Below, in pieces: positions 6,762 to 13,327 of a stretch of DNA of 13,468 nucleotides. The stretch comes from an uncultured Bacilli bacterium (lineage in GTDB: Bacteria > Bacillota_I > Bacilli_A > RF39 > UBA660). Positions within the stretch are counted from its first letter, which is position 1; every line of letters begins with the position of its first letter. A model generated the notes under the pieces. The model was not told the origin of the DNA and made no database searches. It was given only the letters and a program-made list of their open reading frames with translations. The stretch covers positions 1-13,468 of the forward strand of contig CANPXQ010000011.1 of the NCBI GenBank assembly GCA_947586295.1, written 5' to 3'. A program made the translations under genes and the position numbers.

Positions 6762-8574
6762 TTTTTAATTCCTTTCCGGCCATTTTAAATCTTTCTTTAG
6801 GGTCTAAATACTTTTTTCTTAGACGTATTTCATTTGGAGTAATTTCTATATATTCGTCACTTTCAATAAATTCTAAAGCTTCTTCTAAAGTAAATTTTTT
6901 GGCTTTATTTAAACTTATAGCTTCATCCGAAGACTTACTTCTAGTATTAGTTAATTCTTTATTTTTACAAGGATTAACATTTAAATCTCCTTCTTTATTA
7001 CAAATTCCTACAATTTCACCAATATAAACTGGTGTTGAAGGATCAACAATCATTGTACCTCTATTTGTTAAATTATATAAAGCATATCCAAAGGTAAGAC
7101 CATTTTCCATTGATACCATAACTCCATTTTTACGACTAGCGATTTCCCCCGCATATGGTTTATAACTATCAAAGCTGCGAATCATAATCCCTTCTCCTTT
7201 AGTTTCCGTTATAAAAGAACCACGATATCCTATTAAACCTCTAGTAGGAACTAAATATTCTAATTTAGTATACCCAACTTCACCTGCTGCCATACTTTGT
7301 AATATTCCCTTACGTTCATTTAAATCATTTATTACATTTCCCGTATATTCATCAGGAATATTTAAATTGACTTTTTCAAAAGGTTCGCATTTTACGCCAT
7401 CAATATTTTTAATAATAACTTCCGGTTTAGAAACAGATAATTCATATCCTTCTCTACGCATATTTTCTAATAAAATAGATAAATGCAATTCTCCTCTTCC
7501 GCTAACTTTAAAACCTTCCTCATTAGGCATAGCTTCAACTTTCAAACCAACATTAGTTTCTAATTCTTTTTCTAATCTTTCCTTTAGATGTCTACTAGTT
7601 AAAAATTTTCCACTTTCACCTGCAAAAGGAGAATTATTTACTAGAAAATTCATTGATAAAGTTGGTTCTTCAATAATGATTTTAGGCAAAGGACAAATAT
7701 GAGAAGCATCACAAATAGTATCACCAATTGATACTTCACTACATCCTGCGACTGTTACAATATCGCCATAAAAAGCCACTGGCACTTCAACTTTCTTAAT
7801 ACCTTCATTAATAAATAACTTGGTAATGCGAAAAGAAGAGGTATCCCCATTATTTTTCGCTAAAGCTACTGTTTTCCCAACTTCAATTTTACCTTTATTT
7901 ATTCTACCAATACCTAATCGACCAATATAATCATCGTAATCAAGTTGACTTATTTGCATTTGTAAATAATCATTTTCACTACCTTCAAAAGGTTTTACAC
8001 TTTTTATTATTGTTTCAAATAAAGGAGTTAAATCTTTTCCTTCATCTTTCATATCATATACGGCATAGCCTTCTCTAGCACTACCATAAAGAATTGGAAA
8101 ATCCAATTGTTCATCAGTAGCACCCAATTCCATAAATAAATTAAATGTCATATCGACAACTTCAATTGCTCTTTCATCTTTTTTATCTATCTTATTAATA
8201 AAAAGAATTGGTTTTAAATTATTACTTAATGCTTCCTTTAAAACAAATCTAGTTTGAGGCATTGGTCCTTCAGCTGAATCAACTAATAAAATAACCGTAT
8301 CTACTGTTTTAATAATTCTTTCTATTTCACTTGAAAAATCTGCGTGCCCAGGAGTATCTACGATATTTATTTTATAATCTTTATACTTTATCGCACAATT
8401 TTTAGCTGTAATAGTGATACCTCTTTCTTTTTCAATATCACCACTATCCATAACACAATCAACTAATTCTTCATTTTCTCGAAAAACACCACTTTGACGT
8501 AATAACCCATCTACTAATGTAGATTTACCAGCATCAACATGAGCTACCACCGCAATATTAATTATTTTTTCCAT
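6754..8574 (-). CDS. typA: Translational GTPase TypA/BipA
   Basis: About 606 residues, the normal length for the family. It is a ribosome-associated GTPase related to EF-G, implicated in 50S assembly and stress or cold adaptation. Counting from the upstream GTG codon, the GTPase motifs are AHVDAGKST (12-20), ERGITI (51-56), DTPGH (74-78) and NKID (128-131). Domain II follows, then the EF-G-like domains III and V (SGRGELHLSILLENMRREGYE, though counted in pieces) and the TypA-specific C-terminal domain with PTRGLIGYRG and TRSKSSDEA. The frame opens with GTG at 8577 and ATG at 8574. ATG is preferred because AAGGTGA sits about 6 bases upstream of it but only 3 from the GTG. The gene has its own promoter and is followed by mscS with an 8-base overlap. 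Confidence 0.97.
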   Translation of the reverse strand: MEKIINIAVVAHVDAGKSTLVDGLLRQSGVFRENEELVDCVMDSGDIEKERGITITAKNCAIKYKDYKINIVDTPGHADFSSEIERIIKTVDTVILLVDSAEGPMPQTRFVLKEALSNNLKPILFINKIDKKDERAIEVVDMTFNLFMELGATDEQLDFPILYGSAREGYAVYDMKDEGKDLTPLFETIIKSVKPFEGSENDYLQMQISQLDYDDYIGRLGIGRINKGKIEVGKTVALAKNNGDTSSFRITKLFINEGIKKVEVPVAFYGDIVTVAGCSEVSIGDTICDASHICPLPKIIIEEPTLSMNFLVNNSPFAGESGKFLTSRHLKERLEKELETNVGLKVEAMPNEEGFKVSGRGELHLSILLENMRREGYELSVSKPEVIIKNIDGVKCEPFEKVNLNIPDEYTGNVINDLNERKGILQSMAAGEVGYTKLEYLVPTRGLIGYRGSFITETKGEGIMIRSFDSYKPYAGEIASRKNGVMVSMENGLTFGYALYNLTNRGTMIVDPSTPVYIGEIVGICNKEGDLNVNPCKNKELTNTRSKSSDEAISLNKAKKFTLEEALEFIESDEYIEITPNEIRLRKKYLDPKERFKMAGKELKNV

Positions 8575-8602
8575 CACAATTCACCTTTTTTCCAACCCCT
8601 AG

Positions 8603-8631
8603 ATAATAATATAATTTTCCAAGAAAGTCAA
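8603..8631 (-). promoter_or_regulatory. sigma-A promoter of typA-mscS
   Basis: On the minus strand TTGACT (8626-8631, 5/6) lies 17 bases before TATTAT (8603-8608, 5/6). Transcription should start near 8596, leaving a short leader with AAGGTGA as the ribosome binding site. Confidence 0.8.
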
Positions 8632-8665
8632 GAAAAAACCCGGAATTTCGCGATAAATTTAAATT

Positions 8666-9433
8666 TTATTTTTCACTTATTAACTCACTTAAATAAATAA
8701 TATTTAAATCTTTAAAAGCTAGATCCTTAATAAATAATTTTATATTTTCTAACTTAGTTCCTTTTTTAATTAAATAAATATCCCCTTTATTAATATTCTT
8801 TTTCAATTCTAAAAAATTACTATTATCAAATAATTTAGGCTCTATTAAATATTTTTTCTTTTCCCGACAAATATCATTATTAAAAGAATTTAGAACACAT
8901 AAATTTTGATTTAAGTTTTTATTATTTAATAAATTTTCAACCTTTTCATAATTTTTAAGATCATTATTAATTAATTCTAAATTAGAATACTTATTATAAT
9001 TTTCTAAATTTATTAATACATCAGCCTTAATATAATTATCTAAAAAATAATTTAGTATTGTCTCATCCTCTTCTAATATGAAAGCTACACTATTTTTTAA
9101 AGGATTACCTTGTTTAATAATTTTATCCATATTGTTCTCTAAACTAACTTGCGGTAATATATCTTGATAAACTAAATAATATTCATTAAATACATTTATA
9201 TTTTTCATATTATAATAACTATCTAATACGTTTACTTCACTACCTACTAAACCGGGAATAATATAATCATCTGTAATTACTGCCCCTACACTTTCAGTTT
9301 TATAATTATCTTTTAAACTAGCAATTTTTTGATATAATTCATTTTTTTCTAAAACCAAATTAGCAATTTTATCCGTATAATAAAAACTAAAAAGCATTAT
9401 TGCAACTATACCAAAATATTTAAAAAATTTCAT
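8666..9433 (-). CDS. Membrane-anchored protein resembling a catalytically dead polysaccharide deacetylase (NodB fold)
   Basis: 255 residues. One N-terminal hydrophobic segment (about 5-20, FKYFGIVAIMLFSFYYT) preceded by lysines suggests a signal anchor with the rest outside the cell. The C-terminal two thirds can be aligned by eye with NodB deacetylases. KNSVAFILEED (113-123), then NYIKADVLIN, stands where the family has VALTFDDG...KATFFV, and GDIYLIKKG...LIIYLSELI stands where the family has GDIILLHD...LSELL. The metal-binding Asp pair and the HxxxH motif are not present, so a deacetylase activity is unlikely. The segment IIPGLVGSEVNVLDSYYNMK (58-77) precedes it. The start ATG follows AGGTGA. 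A TATAAT lies at 9450-9455 on this strand but no good -35. No convincing terminator is visible before the typA promoter. The fold assignment is inferred from motifs; the role is unknown, possibly cell-envelope related. Confidence 0.65.
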   Translation of the reverse strand: MKFFKYFGIVAIMLFSFYYTDKIANLVLEKNELYQKIASLKDNYKTESVGAVITDDYIIPGLVGSEVNVLDSYYNMKNINVFNEYYLVYQDILPQVSLENNMDKIIKQGNPLKNSVAFILEEDETILNYFLDNYIKADVLINLENYNKYSNLELINNDLKNYEKVENLLNNKNLNQNLCVLNSFNNDICREKKKYLIEPKLFDNSNFLELKKNINKGDIYLIKKGTKLENIKLFIKDLAFKDLNIIYLSELISEK

Positions 9434-9473
9434 AACTTCACCTAAATAAATTATATGTTTAATAATTTCTTTA

Positions 9474-9502
9474 TTGCTAAATAATAAAAATTAATATATG
9501 AT
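9474..9502 (+). promoter_or_regulatory. Probable sigma-A promoter for the 310-residue unknown protein
   Basis: TTGCTA (9474-9479, 4/6) lies 17 bases before TATGAT (9497-9502, 5/6). The start point would be near 9509, about 20 bases before the ATG at 9529. Confidence 0.55.
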
Positions 9503-9528
9503 AATATTTATAAAGCTTTGGGTGATGA

Positions 9529-10461
9529 ATGGTGGAATTATTATTAGATAGTCAAATAGATAAAGAAATGGGTTATATGTTAGCTTCTATTGTAGCTGCT
9601 TGTCAAAAAGATATTAAAAGTAATAATGATTTTTTAAATGCCTATTATATTGATATATTAGTACCATTTATTACTATAAATTATAACTTTAATTTTAAAA
9701 AGAAAAGAAATTTATTACATATAATTTTATATAATTATAACTATGCTTTAGCATTTAATGATTATGTTCTTGAAGAATTTGATTTTTCTAATATAGTTGA
9801 GACTTTAAATATTGATGATTTATTAAAATATATAGATAATAATAATGAATTAACATATTACTTAATTTCTAATTATTTTAAAATTATCTTTGATGAAGAT
9901 TTAATTGAAATATTAAAAAACAACTTTGATTGTTTTAATAATATTACTTGGTTGCATAACTGGTATTTACCTAATCAAAATTATGAATTAATTACCCAAA
10001 AATTTACCAATTTAATTGTTACTATTAGAGATTATTGTGATTTTACAGATACTATTTTAAGAGATGAAATATTAATAAGATTATTAAAAGATAATTTAGA
10101 TTTTTTTAATACCATAACTTATTATTTTAATTCCATAGAAGAATTTTCCTTTTATAAACCTATATTTATTGAAATGCTTTATTTAGATAGCTACTATTAT
10201 TTAACAACTGAAAAAAATAAAAGGAAATTAAATAACAATGAAAAAAACTTATTAAAATATATTAATAAGATATTATTAAATGATGAAAAATTAGGAGAAT
10301 TACCTAAAGACGATTTTTATATTTTATTACTTTTAGATTGCTTTTATAATCTAAATATAGAAAGAAAAAAGTTTATCACTGATAATTGTCAAGAATTACC
10401 TAAAATAAAAAAATTAATAATGAAAAAAGCTAACAAGTTGTTATTACTAGAATATTGTTAG
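9529..10461 (+). CDS. Unrecognised Asn/Tyr/Leu-rich cytoplasmic protein with an internal repeat
   Basis: 310 residues that I do not recognise. No signal peptide, membrane helix or catalytic motif is apparent. It is very rich in Asn, Tyr, Phe, Leu and Ile, and looks mostly helical. Two segments 57 residues apart are clearly alike: DLIEILKNNFDCFNNIT (124-140) and ILIRLLKDNLDFFNTIT (181-197), 10 of 17 identical. This suggests a helical-repeat protein. The start ATG is preceded closely by GGGTGA (spacing about 3); the GTG codon directly after it has better spacing and may be the real start. Base composition is even more AT-rich than the housekeeping genes. It is preceded by a promoter, runs alone, and converges on the XRE regulator with overlapping stop codons. 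That it is a real gene is supported by length, promoter and terminator; the function is unknown. Confidence 0.75.
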   Translation: MVELLLDSQIDKEMGYMLASIVAACQKDIKSNNDFLNAYYIDILVPFITINYNFNFKKKRNLLHIILYNYNYALAFNDYVLEEFDFSNIVETLNIDDLLKYIDNNNELTYYLISNYFKIIFDEDLIEILKNNFDCFNNITWLHNWYLPNQNYELITQKFTNLIVTIRDYCDFTDTILRDEILIRLLKDNLDFFNTITYYFNSIEEFSFYKPIFIEMLYLDSYYYLTTEKNKRKLNNNEKNLLKYINKILLNDEKLGELPKDDFYILLLLDCFYNLNIERKKFITDNCQELPKIKKLIMKKANKLLLLEYC

Positions 10462-10472
10462 CCTAATTTTTT
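10423..10472. terminator. Bidirectional terminator built into both convergent coding ends
   Basis: GCTAACAA (10429-10436) and TTGTTAGC (10455-10462) form a perfect 8-bp stem with an 18-base loop. It is flanked by AAAAAA on the left (10423-10428) and TTTTTT on the right (10467-10472), so a U-run follows in either direction. The hairpin covers the last codons and stops of both converging genes. Confidence 0.75.
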
Positions 10473-10814
10473 CTTTATTAATTCCGAACCTCTTCGAGGA
10501 TCATCGAAAAGCATCTCATAAACAATTTTATCTTTACGAAGAATTTCAATAAACATAACTTCTTCATTAGTCATAGTTCGATATTTAGGATTCTCTAAGA
10601 CATTAGTTTTAATAATATTATCAGCTCCTAAAAGGTAATCACTAGATACACCCAAGCAATAAATAAACTCGATAATAGTATCTAAAGAAGGATTACGAGT
10701 TTCTTTTTCATAACTGCAGATTGCTGATTTTCCTACCCCTACTAATTTACCTAATTCGCTTTGAGTTAAACCACATTTCTTACGAGCTGCCTTTAATCTA
10801 CTACCTATTAACAT
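10458..10814 (-). CDS. XRE/Cro-C1 family helix-turn-helix transcriptional regulator
   Basis: 118 residues from the ATG at 10814. The frame is open to an earlier ATG at 10847, but that one has no ribosome binding site. The 10814 ATG follows AAGAGG with 6-base spacing and starts directly at the domain (MLIGSRLKAARKKCGLTQSE). The helix-turn-helix is at about residues 4-63: LTQSELGKLVGVGKSAICSYE, read in two parts, then NPSLDTIIEFIYCLGVSSDYLLG. The C-terminal 50 residues (TMTNEEVMFIEILRKDKIVY) are probably for dimerisation. The gene lies 79 bases behind ssb on the same strand and may share its transcript. Its 3' end overlaps the convergent gene by 4 bases. The target is unknown; autoregulation of the ssb promoter region is possible. 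Confidence 0.88.
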   Translation of the reverse strand: MLIGSRLKAARKKCGLTQSELGKLVGVGKSAICSYEKETRNPSLDTIIEFIYCLGVSSDYLLGADNIIKTNVLENPKYRTMTNEEVMFIEILRKDKIVYEMLFDDPRRGSELIKKKLG

Positions 10815-10893
10815 AGAATACCTCTTTTCAAAGATTAGTATATCCATGTATTTAATAATATTGCGTTAATTACACCCGCTGTAAACTTTTCTT

Positions 10894-11247
10894 TTATTTT
10901 TTATTATCAGTTACTTCTACATCTTTCCTGTGATTACTGGATAAAAAAGTTACCCGTTCGGCAATTACTTCGGTAATATATTTAGTTTCTTGATTTTCAT
11001 TTTCATATTTTCGGTTTTGCAATCTACCTTTTATACCTACAACATCACCCATATGGCAATATTCACTAGTGTTTGCCGCTACGCCATTCCATAAAACGCA
11101 GCGAATAAAATCAGTTTCATAAGTTCCATCTGGTCCTTTAAAAGATCTAGGTACTGCTAAATTAATAGAAGTATATTTTTTTCCATTTTCTGTTTCACTT
11201 ACCGTCGGATTTTCCACTAATCGACCTACTAATATAACTTGATTCAA
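10894..11247 (-). CDS. ssb: Single-stranded DNA-binding protein, short form without acidic C-terminal tip
   Basis: 117 residues. The OB fold covers about residues 1-105 with the family start MNQVILVGRL, then NGKKYTSINLAVPR, DFIRCVLWNG, GDVVGIKGRLQNRKYE and TEVIAERVTFL. The usual disordered tail ending in DDDIPF, which recruits repair and replication partners, is missing; the protein ends EVTDNKK. This resembles competence-type SsbB or accessory SSBs more than the main SsbA. The start codon is TTG at 11247, supported by a strong AAAGGAGG 7 bases upstream and by the canonical N-terminus. It is followed by an XRE regulator. No rpsF or rpsR neighbours are present, again unlike the main ssb locus. 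The family is certain; the accessory role is inference. Confidence 0.93.
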   Translation of the reverse strand: MNQVILVGRLVENPTVSETENGKKYTSINLAVPRSFKGPDGTYETDFIRCVLWNGVAANTSEYCHMGDVVGIKGRLQNRKYENENQETKYITEVIAERVTFLSSNHRKDVEVTDNKK

Positions 11248-11296
11248 ATAATTACCTCCTTTCTTACAGGTTAATTTAACAAATAATTATCTCTTA

Positions 11297-11324
11297 TGCA
11301 AATTGCAGTTTTTAAATTTCTGCA
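11297..11324. repeat. Overlapping TGCA inverted repeats upstream of ssb, possible operator
   Basis: TGCAAATTGCA (11297-11307) is a palindrome around a central A. Its right half overlaps a second inverted repeat, TGCAG (11304-11308) with CTGCA (11320-11324). They lie 50-77 bases upstream of the ssb start, in the region where its promoter should be. They may be regulator half-sites; no promoter with good -10 and -35 matches was found here. Confidence 0.35.
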
Positions 11325-11360
11325 CTAAATTAAGACCATTTTTGGCGGTATTTAGCCCAT

Positions 11361-11391
11361 AAAAAATAACAATTTTTTAAAAACTGTTATT
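11361..11391 (-). terminator. Intrinsic terminator of sufB
   Basis: On the minus strand AATAACAGTTTTT (11391-11379) pairs with AAAAATTGTTATT with one G-U pair, followed by a T run (11364-11361 and beyond). It touches the sufB stop codon (11390-11392). Confidence 0.75.
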
Positions 11392-12679
11392 ATTCTTTTA
11401 TTAGTCGATTTAATTCGACAGCATATTCCATTGGTAAGCTTTTTTTAAAATCAGCAATGAATCCTAAAATCAGCAATTCCTTAGCTTTCTCCATACTTAA
11501 ACCTTGACTCATTAAATAAAATAGTTTTTCTCCACTAACTTTCGATACAACAGCTTCGTGTTCAATTGTACTACTTAAATTATTAATAATATTTTTAGGA
11601 TATGTTGCACTTTTACTTTTAGAATCTAAAATAATGGTATCACACTTTACCATAGCATAACTATTAGTAGCCTCTTTACCTATAGAAACAGTTCCTCGAT
11701 AATTACTTACACCCCCATCTGAGGCTATGGATTTACTTAAAATATTACTTTTAGTATTTTTGCCTAAATGAATCATTTTAGCTCCCGCATCTAATACTTG
11801 ATTATTTTTCGCATAAGCAATGCTTAAAGAATTACCCACTGAGTTATCCCCTTTTAATATACAAGACGGATACTTCATAGTTAAACCACTACCAATATTA
11901 CCATCTATCCATTCCATTTGACCATTTTCTTCAACTATTGCTCTTTTAGTTACTAAATTATAAACATCAGTAGACCAATTTTGAATAGTAGAATATCGAC
12001 AATAGGCATTTTTTCCAACATAAATTTCCACAACCCCAGCGTGCAATGCTAAACTATTATTTACCCTAGCTGTACATCCTTCAATATATTCTAAAGAAGC
12101 ACCTTCATCAACAATAATAATTGTCCTTTCAAATTGGCCTAAAGATTCACTATCAATTCGAAAATAACTTTGTAAAGGACGATCTAATTTAGTATAAGGA
12201 GGAATATATATAAAACTACCTCCACTCCACACCGCTCCATTTAAAGCAGTATATTTATTTTCATTATATTGAACTAAGTTATTAAAATATTTTTTAAACA
12301 ATTCCGGATATTTTTGTAAAGCATCATCAGTACTTGTAAAAATAATATCCTTATCCGTTTTTTGATTATGATAAATAACTTCACTTTCATATTGATTAGT
12401 TACACCATCTAAATAATTTTCTTCGGCATTTATTACTCCTAATTTACAAAAAGTACCTCGTACACTTTTATTTACATTGGACCAATCATCCGTCAAAGCA
12501 TTTTCCTTATCTTTATAATAAAGGATTTTATCAAAATCCAAATCTATTTTAGGGCCAAAATTCGGTTGCTTTTGGTTTAAAAATTCCCGATATGATTTTA
12601 AACGAAAATCGGTCATCCAACTTGGTTCATTTTTTTTCTTGCTTAAATTAATGATAAAATCTTCATTTAACTTTTTCAT
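11390..12679 (-). CDS. sufB: Fe-S cluster assembly scaffold protein SufB
   Basis: About 429 residues. SufB is the scaffold subunit of the SufBCD complex that builds Fe-S clusters in the cytosol. Conserved blocks include EPSWMTDFRLKS, QYESEVIYHN, NGAVWSGGSFIYIP, GQFERTIIIVDEGAS, EGCTA (Cys205 counted from the GTG at 12688), TIQNWSTDVYNLVTKR, MEWIDGNIGSGLTMKYP, DAGAKMIHL, VKCD (Cys349), EHEA (His377) and LPMEYAVELNRLI. It is shorter than the 465-residue Bacillus protein because the N-terminus lacks about 20-25 residues and the tail is trimmed. The frame opens with GTG at 12688; ATG at 12679 is preferred. No clear Shine-Dalgarno sequence precedes either, and the candidate promoter would give a leader of about 10 bases. 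Unusually, no sufC, sufD, sufS or sufU is adjacent: the gene is ended by its own terminator and faces a divergent gene. Confidence 0.95.
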   Translation of the reverse strand: MKKLNEDFIINLSKKKNEPSWMTDFRLKSYREFLNQKQPNFGPKIDLDFDKILYYKDKENALTDDWSNVNKSVRGTFCKLGVINAEENYLDGVTNQYESEVIYHNQKTDKDIIFTSTDDALQKYPELFKKYFNNLVQYNENKYTALNGAVWSGGSFIYIPPYTKLDRPLQSYFRIDSESLGQFERTIIIVDEGASLEYIEGCTARVNNSLALHAGVVEIYVGKNAYCRYSTIQNWSTDVYNLVTKRAIVEENGQMEWIDGNIGSGLTMKYPSCILKGDNSVGNSLSIAYAKNNQVLDAGAKMIHLGKNTKSNILSKSIASDGGVSNYRGTVSIGKEATNSYAMVKCDTIILDSKSKSATYPKNIINNLSSTIEHEAVVSKVSGEKLFYLMSQGLSMEKAKELLILGFIADFKKSLPMEYAVELNRLIKE

Positions 12680-12695
12680 AGCTATCACAACTAAT

Positions 12696-12724
12696 ATCTT
12701 ACAATAATTTTTTTAGAAAAACAA
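12696..12724 (-). promoter_or_regulatory. Possible promoter of sufB
   Basis: On the minus strand TTGTTT (12719-12724) lies 17 bases before TAAGAT (12696-12701). Matches are modest (3/6 and 4/6). The start point would be near 12689, making the sufB leader very short. Its -35 abuts the -35 of the divergent gene. Confidence 0.4.
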
Positions 12725-12753
12725 TTGTCTTTTAATTAATCTAATGATAAAAT
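12725..12753 (+). promoter_or_regulatory. sigma-A promoter of the tail-anchored protein gene
   Basis: TTGTCT (12725-12730, 4/6) lies 17 bases before TAAAAT (12748-12753, 5/6). The start point would be near 12760, directly before the AGGAG ribosome binding site at 12763-12767. Confidence 0.6.
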
Positions 12754-12773
12754 AAAAATAATAGGAGTAGCAT

Positions 12774-13220
12774 ATGGAAACAGATAATAATTCATTAGAA
12801 AATTTAAGCGAAATAGAACAAATTATTAAAAAAAATATTATTGGCAATAATGAATCTCTTATTATAGATAACTTTGTTAACCATTATTGGCAAAATGCAG
12901 AATTAGTATTAAATGCTACCGATCCTTTACCTCAAAAAGTGATAACGGAAGTAACAAAAGGACGAGAAATTATTAATATTGCTTCAACTTTAGATACTCC
13001 CGGAGCTAAAATGCTTATGGAACATTTAACAAAAATCGTAAGTGATAGTACCAAAACTTTTGAAAAATCTTACACTCGTTCATTAAAAAATCCTAATATA
13101 CCTAATACCTTAAAAGAAGATAATACTTTAGATGTCTCAGGGTTTACAAATGTTTTAATCATTATAATAGTCACAATTATTTTAGGTTTAATATTAGCGG
13201 CCATAATTATTAATAAATAA
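12774..13220 (+). CDS. Unrecognised small tail-anchored membrane protein
   Basis: 148 residues that I do not recognise. The N-terminal 120 residues are soluble, acidic and probably helical (LSEIEQIIKKNIIGNNESLI, then GREIINIASTLDTPGAKML and SDSTKTFEKSYTRSL). A single strongly hydrophobic helix fills the C-terminus (about 127-147, VLIIIIVTIILGLILAAIII), ending NK. With no signal peptide this is a tail-anchored topology, with the soluble part in the cytoplasm. The start ATG follows AGGAG (12763-12767) with 6-base spacing and a promoter is present. It is divergent from sufB. Its stop codon touches the terminal hairpin of an insertion sequence, so the native 3' end may have been altered by insertion. 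The gene is real by start signals and length; the function is unknown. Confidence 0.75.
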   Translation: METDNNSLENLSEIEQIIKKNIIGNNESLIIDNFVNHYWQNAELVLNATDPLPQKVITEVTKGREIINIASTLDTPGAKMLMEHLTKIVSDSTKTFEKSYTRSLKNPNIPNTLKEDNTLDVSGFTNVLIIIIVTIILGLILAAIIINK

Positions 13221-13241
13221 CCACGCCTAAAAGACGTGGTT
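13219..13241 (-). repeat. Subterminal transposon-end hairpin, also a possible terminator for the upstream gene
   Basis: On the minus strand AACCACGTC and GGCGTGGTT form a 9-pair stem (one G-T pair) around the loop TTTTA. On the plus strand the same stem has a C-A mismatch near the loop, so the fold is better on the transposase-coding strand, as expected for the strand recognised by an IS200/IS605 transposase. On plus, CGTGGTTTTC could also act as a weak terminator for the gene ending at 13220. Confidence 0.65.
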
Positions 13242-13245
13242 TTCA

Positions 13246-13264
13246 TATGGCCTATAAGGCCATA
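13246..13264. repeat. Inverted repeat within the insertion-sequence end
   Basis: TATGGCC (13246-13252) and GGCCATA (13258-13264) form a perfect 7-bp stem with the 5-base loop TATAA, directly inside the terminal hairpin. Confidence 0.6.
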
Positions 13265-13271
13265 ATATCTA

Positions 13272-13314
13272 CAAGCCCGCAAATGAAGGCTTGCTTTCAC
13301 TTTGTTCAAGCCCG
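13272..13314. repeat. Direct repeat CAAGCCCG flanking a complementary GGCTTG (alternative hairpins)
   Basis: CAAGCCCG occurs at 13272-13279 and again at 13307-13314. GGCTTG at 13288-13293 lies between them and can pair with either copy but not both. It lies between the transposase stop and the terminal hairpins. Confidence 0.55.
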
Positions 13315-13327
13315 TGTAATGACTACT

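Noticed and set aside
7367..7702. 111-codon plus-strand frame inside typA
   Set aside because: It is antisense to conserved EF-G-like domains, with no ribosome binding site or family match.
8640..8665. Terminator for the deacetylase-like gene
   Set aside because: There is a T run after CCGGG, but no stem stronger than five A-T pairs can be drawn before it.
10815..10847. Longer start for the XRE regulator at 10847
   Set aside because: No ribosome binding site precedes it, and the extra 11 residues lie before the conserved domain start. AAGAGG is correctly placed for the ATG at 10814.
13070..13309. 79-codon minus-strand reading frame over the end of the tail-anchored gene and the insertion-sequence end
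   Set aside because: It is antisense to a gene with good start signals and crosses the IS hairpins; no ribosome binding site or domain supports it.
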